This document shows, piece after piece, positions 56,401 through 64,000 of a stretch of 64,000 nucleotides of DNA (within the stretch, counting starts at the first letter, position 1; each line of letters starts with the position of its first letter). Below the pieces are notes generated by a model. It saw only the letters and a program-made list of their open reading frames with translations. It had not been told where the DNA came from and did not search any database. Source of the DNA: Ahaetulla prasina. Lineage: Eukaryota > Chordata > Lepidosauria > Squamata > Colubridae. Made by a program: the position numbers and the translations under genes. Location: contig NC_080540.1 of the NCBI RefSeq assembly GCF_028640845.1, positions 138,297,920 to 138,361,919 on the forward strand. Direction: 5' to 3'.

Positions 56401-57448
56401 ATACCATGGTGACAACTGTTGCTATTACTTATGGGCCAATCATTAGTCTGGAACTCATCTCTCGCATAAGTGTGTTCTCCAGGGCTGTCCATCACTTGCT
56501 TTAGGATGTTTCAGATCTCAAAGTCAGAACTGAATTCCTTGGGCACTTGATATAAGCACCACCTTGCAGCACAAGTATGGATCAAGGCTCACTGACTCAC
56601 CCCATTGGTACTCCTTCCATCTTCATAAAAAGGTTTTGGGCCATTGCATCTTTTTTTTCAACATGAACCAGTCATCCACCAAGTGCTGACAATGAAGCAC
56701 ATGGAAAGAGGCTGAGACAATTGCACTGATGGAAATCTGAAGAAAGGCAGAGGTTTGGCAGGAGCTAATGCAACATAACGTTTGGGGTTTTGTTCGTTTT
56801 TTTAAATGCAGAAAAACTATGTGGACATAGGTACTATTGTTTAGCAATGGAGTGACAGACAAAAACAAGGAAACTGCAATTGGAAAAGTGTTTGGGGGAC
56901 CCACAATGCAAAATCTGGAAAAGTCCCAGTAGTGTACCTATGCTAACTCCAGTTACTTCACATTCTAAAGTGGGATGCAAGCATGTCACCTAAACATGTG
57001 CCGTGTAGCATCCTTTTGAACATACAGTTAAAAGGAACACTGATATCTCATAGCCAAATGGCCTGGGCTGCCCTGGCCAGTGGCGGGAATTTAGGGGCCA
57101 TGTGTGAATCTGATATGGGTGTTCTGGTTGCTTTGTTGCTTCTGTGTCATCAGTGCAAGAGGCATTTGGGGATCCTACAGTGTGAGTGTGTCGGTAGGTG
57201 CTTTAGGGAGATTTGGTCCAGGGAAAGTTGTCTATTTAATTAATACAGTAATATAGCAGAGAGAGCTGTTGGATGATTAAAGACAACGTGGCGCTGCCTC
57301 ACTGCAAGACTGCCACTGGCTAAGGAGAATGCTGTGCGGATAATAGTCTCATATGCTGAGATACACAACATGTGAGAAAGCAAGAGGCAGCGTCTGATTC
57401 TGAGTGCAGAGACTGTGGCATCTACAAGACTCTATACATAGGGAATAC
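53440..57448. repeat. Large direct duplication, copy 2 (~4.0 kb)
   Basis: Near-identical to 47907-51920 with a net length difference of 5 bp. Its left edge joins the broken end of the Gypsy integrase. At its right edge, 'catagggaatac' continues straight into 'cttggaaccatcacctgg', so this copy has no Gypsy insertion and continues into single-copy sequence. Confidence 0.95.
53857..54158. mobile_element. MITE with 'TACYGTGTTTCCCC' ends, in duplication copy 2
   Basis: Duplicate of 48329-48630, with several point differences such as 'ccccaaaataagggc' for 'ccccgaaataagcgc'. Confidence 0.85.
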
Positions 57449-57603
57449 CTTGGAACCATCACCTGGCAGAGGGAAAAGCAGCACAAGGAACTATTGCTGA
57501 TCTTATGTGGTGGCGACAGGGATGTGTACCAGTGTTCTGCTTGTCTCCGGGTTTGCTTCCTTAGCAGCCCTAATGGTTCCCTATAATTATAGAAGAATCA
57601 TTT

Positions 57604-57785
57604 TGATGTATTGGTTAATGCATCGGGCTAGAAATCACGAGACAGTGAGTTCTAGTCCCACCTTAGGCATGAAAGCCAGCTGGATGACTTTGGGCCAGTC
57701 ATTCTCTCTCAGCCCAGCTCATCTCTCCAGCTTATTGTTGTTGGGGGAGGGGAGGAATAAAAATTCAGTCAATAAATGTGTGCAC
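57604..57785 (+). mobile_element. tRNA-derived SINE
   Basis: The tRNA-like head has an A-box-like 'tggttaatgcatcggg' and a B box 'gagttctagtccc'. It continues 'ggcatgaaagccagctgga', 'tgactttgggccagtcat' and 'tctcagcccagctcatc', and ends with an AATAAA-rich tail. A decayed relative follows at 58150, and an antisense one is at 18149. Confidence 0.8.
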
Positions 57786-58149
57786 ATCTGTATTCATGGC
57801 CAACATTTATGGAAAGGAAACAATATCATCCCTCAGATCCTGCACTGCAGCAATGGCTATGAGTGTTATTCTTACTCATCCTTCTTTTATAGGGAAGAGT
57901 TATTCTAATGGATCAAAGTCCTAAGATTTGTAGCCTTTGTAAGCATGGATGGGTCTGCCTGCTCCTGGGGATTAGGCTGCCTTGCAATGAATTTGATGCC
58001 ATAACATCAGAAGAGATAAGGTGGAACCCAAGAGAAGTGAATCTACAGATGGGCAGATTTAACAGTGGGCATCCTACTGTCTTGATATGAACTGGTAAGG
58101 GGAGGGGGAAGCTCCTGCTGTGTGGGATTAGGGCTGGAAAGAATTCATG

Positions 58150-58305
58150 TGGGATAATGGTAAAGCTGTTAGATTAGAGCTAGAGGCTCAAGTTCAAGTC
58201 AAACTCAGCGATGGAAGCTCACTGGCTGACTTTGGGTCCGTTGGTCTCTCTCAAGCCAAGTCACCTCATAGAGTTGCTACTGTAGAGAAAAGTAGAAGAG
58301 GAGAA
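58150..58305 (+). mobile_element. tRNA-derived SINE, older copy
   Basis: The B-box-like 'caagttcaagtcaaac', 'ctggctgactttgggtc', 'ctctctcaagccaagtcac' and 'catagagttgctac' follow the order of the SINE at 57604 with more substitutions. Confidence 0.65.
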
Positions 58306-58939
58306 TTTAACACAAAAATAATTTGTCACGAAAGCGACTTCCTGTGAGGGATTGGGGCTGAAAGGTGAAAATGGAAGCATTATGCTTTGTCCCATATTTG
58401 GGTAGACCAGGTTGTCCTGATAAAAAAACACTTAGGAAGGGAGAAATGTACACTATCTTGATCCTGGAGAGAGAAAAAACAGGATACAAATATGTCAAGA
58501 ATGAAAGATTGATTGATTGATTGAATGAATGAATAAATAAATGAATAACAAATGATTTTAACCTCCAAAAATGTTTACTAAAATATGCACGAGAATGTCA
58601 GATAAGAGTGTAGGGAAGGGGATGATGGGAAGAAGCTGACTGAGGAGAGTCAGCTGATTCTTTGGGTTTCAGCATCTGCCTTCCACTTCTTCAGAACCCA
58701 GTCTTTTGTTCTGCAGTTCCAAGGGACAGTTTATTGCTCTCACCACTAAGGGAGGTCAGAGAAAGGCAAAAAGCACAGCTACATCAGCAAGGTTGACTGT
58801 AATGATCTCGGTTTGAATTCCAGGTCTTGTTATTGCACGCTTCACCAGCTCACCCTATAAAGTTTTTGCCATCACAGATTCCCAGGTGGAAGTGGCCACA
58901 GGGTCTTTCTGCACTCTGAGCACCCATCTTGCTGGATGA
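58306..58939. other. Unassigned sequence with a short ATTG/AATG run
   Basis: A simple (ATTG)n/(AATG)n tract lies at 58508-58548. The right end may include decayed LINE sequence from about 58800. Confidence 0.35.
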
Positions 58940-59384
58940 AAACTCTAGAACCCGAGGAAACCTTGCACTTGTCATTCTCACAACATGCCATACATGGCGC
59001 GCTAGACTTGATTTTTATCTCTGGTCAGTGGGTTAATGATCTGGATTTAGGAGATGTAGTGAAAGAACCGGTGTCATGGTCAGATCATTTCCTTCTTCGC
59101 CTAGACTTTCGGACCACCGCTCACCACTGCAGGGAGACGGAGCCAACACGTTGGTTCCGTCCCAGGCGCCTGATGGACCCGGAGAGGTTCCTGATGGAGC
59201 TTGGGCCGTTTCCTGAGGATCTTGCCCACGGCACGACTGAAGAACTGGTTGCGGCTTGGGAACAGGCCGCAGCTGGGGCTTTGGACCGTGTCCTGCCTTT
59301 GCGGCCTCTGACCCGGCGTAGATCTCAATTGGCTCCCTGGTTTTCCGAAGAGCTAAGAGAGATGAAACGCCAGAGAAGACGCCT

Positions 59385-60860
59385 AGAGAGTACCTCAGCC
59401 GTTCCGAGGCTGATCGGACACTAGTGAGATCTTTTACTAAGACCTACCTAGTGGCAATGAGGGAGGCAAAACGTTCCTACGTTTCCACCCTCATTGCATC
59501 GGCAGATAACCGCCTGGCCGCCCTGTTTCGGGTGACCCGTTCCCTCCTTCATCAGGAGGGATGGGATGACCCCCTACAGGGACGGGCTGAGGAGTTTAAC
59601 GGTTATCTATACGATAAAATCGTTCAGCTTCGGGATAGCTTGGACCAAGATTGCGATGATCCAACCGAGATGGCGGAGACACGTCTTGTTGAGGTTATTT
59701 GGGATGAGTTTGATTCTGTGGCTCTCGAGGACGTGGACAGGTTGCTGGGGAGGTTGCATGCAACTACATGTTTACTGGACCCGTGTCCTTCCTGGCTAGT
59801 GCTGGCTGCTCAGGAAGTGACACGAGGCTGGCTCCAGGGGATTATAAATGCTTCTTTGGTTGAAGGGGTTTTCCCCGCCGCCTTGAAAGAGGCGGTGGTG
59901 AGACCTCTCCTGAAGAAGCCTTCCCTGGACCCAGCTATTTTGGGAAACTACCGTCCAATCTCCAACCTTCGCTTTGTGGTTGCGTGGCAGCTCCCCCAGC
60001 ACCTGGAGGAAGCTGTCTATCTAGACCCGTTCCAGTCCGGCTTCCGACCCGGTTACAGCACGGAGACGGCTTTGGTCGCGTTGGTGGATGACCTCTGGAG
60101 GGCCAGGGACAGGGGTTGTTCCTCTGCCTTGGTCCTATTAGATCTCTCAGCGGCTTTTGATACCATCGACCATGGTATCCTGCTGCGCCGGTTGGAGGGA
60201 TTGGGAGTGGGAGGCACCGTTTATCGGTGGTTCTCCTCCTATCTCTCCGACCGGTCGCAGATGGTGTTGACAGGGGGGCAGAGGTCGTCCTCGAGGCGCC
60301 TCACTTGTGGGGTGCCTCAGGGGTCGATTCTCTCGCCTACCCTGTTCAACATCTATATGAAGCCGCTGGGTGAGGTCATCAGTGGTTTCGGGGTGAGTTA
60401 TCATCTGTACGCTGATGATACTCAGCTGTACTTTTCCACCCCGGACCACCCCAACGAAGCGGTCGAAGTGCTGTCCCGGTGCCTGGAAGCTGTACGGGTC
60501 TGGATGGGGAGAAACAGACTCAAGCTCAATCCCTCCAAGACGGAGTGGCTGTGGATGCCGGCACCCCGGTACAGTCAGCTGCATCCGCAGCTGACTGTTG
60601 GGGGCGAGTTAGTGGCCCCAAAGGAGGTGGTTCGCAACTTGGGCGTCCTCCTGGATGGACGGCTGTCCTTTGATGAACATCTGGCGGCCGTCTCCAGGAG
60701 GGCCTTTTACCAAGTCCGCTTGGTCCGCCAGTTGCGTCCCTTCCTTGACCGGGATGCCTTATGCACAGTCACTCACGCTCTGGTTACGTCTCGGTTGGAT
60801 TACTGCAATGCTCTCTACATGGGGCTGCCCTTGAGGTGCACCTGGAGGCTGTCTATCTAG
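59385..60860 (+). pseudogene. CR1/L3-type reverse transcriptase, open but cut by duplication
   Basis: A frame of 478 residues (59424-60860) contains the N-terminal RT region ('FNGYLYDKIVQLRDSL', 'VRPLLKKPSLDPAILGNYRP'), the fingers/palm motif '[18 protein letters not shown]', 'GVPQGSILSPTLFNIYM' and the catalytic box 'YADDTQLYF'. The thumb region ('WLWMPAPRYSQLHPQLTVGG', 'LGVLLDGRLSFDEHL') follows, then 'VTHALVTSRLDYCNALYMG'. The frame ends prematurely at the duplication junction. A frameshift near 59385-59420 separates it from the endonuclease frame to the left. In family members the ORF would continue about 130 residues further. RT copies the element RNA at the nicked target. All core Asp residues are present in this first copy. 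Confidence 0.88.
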
Positions 60861-61685
60861 ACCCGTTCAGTCCGGCTTCCGACCCGGTTACAGCACGGAG
60901 GCGGCTTTGGTCGCGTTGGTGGATGACCTCTGGAGGGCCAGGGACAGGGTTGTTCCTCTGCCTTGGTCCTATTAGATCTCTCAGCGGCTTTTGATACCAT
61001 CGACCATGGTATCCTGCTGCGCCGGTTGGAGGATTGGGAGTGGGAGGCACCGTTTATCGGTGGTTCTCCTCCTATCTCTCCGACCGGTCGCAGATGGTGT
61101 TGACAGGGGCAGAGGTGGTCCTCGGGCGCCTCACTTGTGGGGTGCCTCAGAGGTCGATTCTCTCACCTACCCTGTTCAACATCTATCTGAAGCCGCTGGG
61201 TGAGGTCATCAGTGGTTTCGGGGGGAGTTATCATCTGTTCGCTGATGATACTCAGCTGTACTTTTCCACCCGGACCACCCCAGCGAAGCGGTCAGTGCTG
61301 TCCCAGTGCCTGGAAGCTGTACGGGTCTGGATGGGGAGAAACAGACTCAAGCTCAATCCCTCCAAGACGGAGTGGCTGTGGATGCCGGCACCCCGGTACA
61401 GTCAGCTGCATCCGCAGCTGACTGTTGGGGGCGAGTTAGTGGCCCCAAAGGAGGTGGTTCGCAACTTGGGCGTCCTCCTGGATGGGCGGCTGTCCTTTGG
61501 TGGACATCTGGCGGCCGTCTCCAGGGGGGCCTTTTACCAAGTCCGCTTGGTCCGCAAGTTCGCTTGGTCCACCCTTCCTTGACCGGGATGCCTTATGCAC
61601 AGTCACTCACGCTCTGGTTACGTCTCGGTTGGATTACTGCAATGCTCTCTACATGGGGCTGCCCTTGAGGTGCACCTGGAGGCTG
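60849..61685 (+). repeat. Second unit of the LINE-internal tandem duplication
   Basis: It starts 'ctgtctatctagacccgttc', matching 60013, and ends at 'cacctggaggctg' before the unique 'cagttagtccagaatg'. Compared with the first unit it shows several one-base losses in homopolymers or CpG runs (e.g. 'cgttcagtcc' for 'cgttccagtcc', 'ggaggattggg' for 'ggagggattggg'). The catalytic box is FADD instead of YADD. A small extra 'gttcgcttggtccac' repeat lies at 61558-61572. Frames are broken several times. Confidence 0.9.
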
Positions 61686-62093
61686 CAGTTAGTCCAGAAT
61701 GCGGCTGCGCAAGTGGTAATGGGAGCCGCTCGTGGCTCCCACGTAACACCACTGCTCCGTAGTCTGCACTGGCTTCCTGTGGTCTTTCGGGTGCGCTTCA
61801 AGATTTTGGTTACCACCTTTAAAGCGCTCCATGGCTTAGGACCCGGGTACTTACGAGACCACCTGCTGTTACCCTATGCCTCCCACCGACCCGTACGCTC
61901 TCATAGAGAGGGTCTCCTCAGGGTGCCGTCCGCCAAACAGTGTCGGCTGGCGGCCCCCAGGGGTAGGGCCTTCTCTGTGGGGGCATCGGCGCTCTGGAAT
62001 GAACTCCCCCCTGGCCTACGTCAAGTGCCTGATCTTCGGACCTTCCGTCGTGAGCTAAAAACATACTTATTTACTCAAGCGGGACTGGCATAA
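61586..62093 (+). pseudogene. CR1/L3-type LINE ORF2 C-terminus
   Basis: The open frame at 61482-62093 carries, from about 61586, 'TVTHALVTSRLDYCNALYMG', 'QLVQNAAAQVVMGAARGS', 'LHWLPVVFRVRFKILV' and 'GRAFSVGASALWNELPPGLR', and ends 'LKTYLFTQAGLA' with a stop. This is the natural C-terminus of the element protein and parallels the antisense copy ending at 29736. The first ~35 residues of the open frame are out of register because of indels in the duplicated unit. Confidence 0.85.
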
Positions 62094-62290
62094 TAGTTTG
62101 ATTTTAAATTGGGGTTTTATTAATATTCTTAAATATTTTAAATTTAATTTTAATTATTAGCCGTTTTTGTAATTTTGCTATGTTTTAATCTGTTTTAATT
62201 GTACATATCTTGTATTTTATCTCTGGCTGTACACCGCCCTGAGTCCTTCGGGAGAAGGGCGGTATAAAAATTTAATAAATAATAAATAAT

Positions 62291-64000
<1,710 letters not shown>

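Larger units (their letters stand above)
58940..62290 (+). mobile_element. CR1/L3-type LINE with internal tandem duplication
   Basis: The element begins inside the endonuclease region ('ALDLIFISGQ', 'SWSDHFLLRLDF' in the frame at 58936-59424). It continues into reverse transcriptase and ends with 'gccctgagtccttcgggaga', 'agggcggtataaaaattta' and an (AATAAATAAT)n tail. It is 5'-truncated. A segment of about 836 bp of the reverse-transcriptase region (60013-60848) is repeated directly as 60849-61685, after which the normal 3' part follows once. Assignment to the CR1/L3 branch rests on the 3' end and RT motifs. A related antisense copy is at 29526-30280. Confidence 0.9.

Overview
This is vertebrate nuclear DNA, almost certainly from a squamate reptile and most likely a snake. 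The evidence is the repeat content: Bov-B, CR1/L3-type, L1 and R4-like LINEs, Penelope-like elements, tRNA-derived SINEs with the Sauria SINE layout, several squamate-type inverted-repeat DNA elements (the 'ACAGGTAGTCCTYGACTTAC' type, the 'CGGCTTATACTCG' type, the 'ACCGGTAGTAAAAATT' type) and long GATA, AT and CTTT microsatellites. There are no bacterial-style genes or operons. No exon of a known host protein could be recognised on either strand, so the window is mostly intergenic or intronic.

Layout. 1-0.4 kb: end of a squamate repeat. 0.9-1.04 kb: CR1 3' tail. 1.6-3.3 kb: CpG island with a TATA box, CCAAT boxes and a strong 5' splice donor at 3322/3323, probably a promoter plus non-coding first exon. 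3.3-7.6 kb: repeat-poor, AT-rich block with octamer motifs. 7.7-8.8 kb: second CpG island. 9-14 kb: mostly unassigned sequence with one large pyrimidine microsatellite. 14-36 kb: a dense graveyard of nested transposons, including a Penelope-like element split by an L1 that is itself split by a MITE, a second Penelope/L1 nest with a perfect 16-bp target duplication, an R4-like endonuclease relic, and a Penelope-like 3' end with a nearly complete hammerhead ribozyme core. 36.4-39.5 kb: decayed, nearly full-length antisense Bov-B. 40-47.5 kb: four MITEs of one family, one split by a solo LTR with a 5-bp target duplication.

47.9-57.4 kb is the most striking part. A ~4.0-kb segment occurs twice in direct orientation at roughly 99% identity. 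The copies are separated by a 1.5-kb antisense Ty3/Gypsy fragment (LTR, polypurine tract, integrase). The left copy stops exactly at the Gypsy LTR terminus, and the right copy reads through the same point as an uninterrupted empty site. This is what is expected if an insertion-bearing haplotype was joined to an empty haplotype, either by real unequal exchange or by a false haplotype duplication in the assembly. 58.9-62.3 kb: a CR1/L3-type LINE with an intact reverse-transcriptase core that carries an internal ~836-bp tandem duplication. 62.3-64 kb: unassigned sequence with a ~146-bp (AT)n tract.

The genes here do not cooperate in a pathway. All recognisable coding sequence belongs to retroelements, and all but short stretches of it is broken by truncation, stops or frameshifts. 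The two CpG islands are the only good evidence for a host gene.
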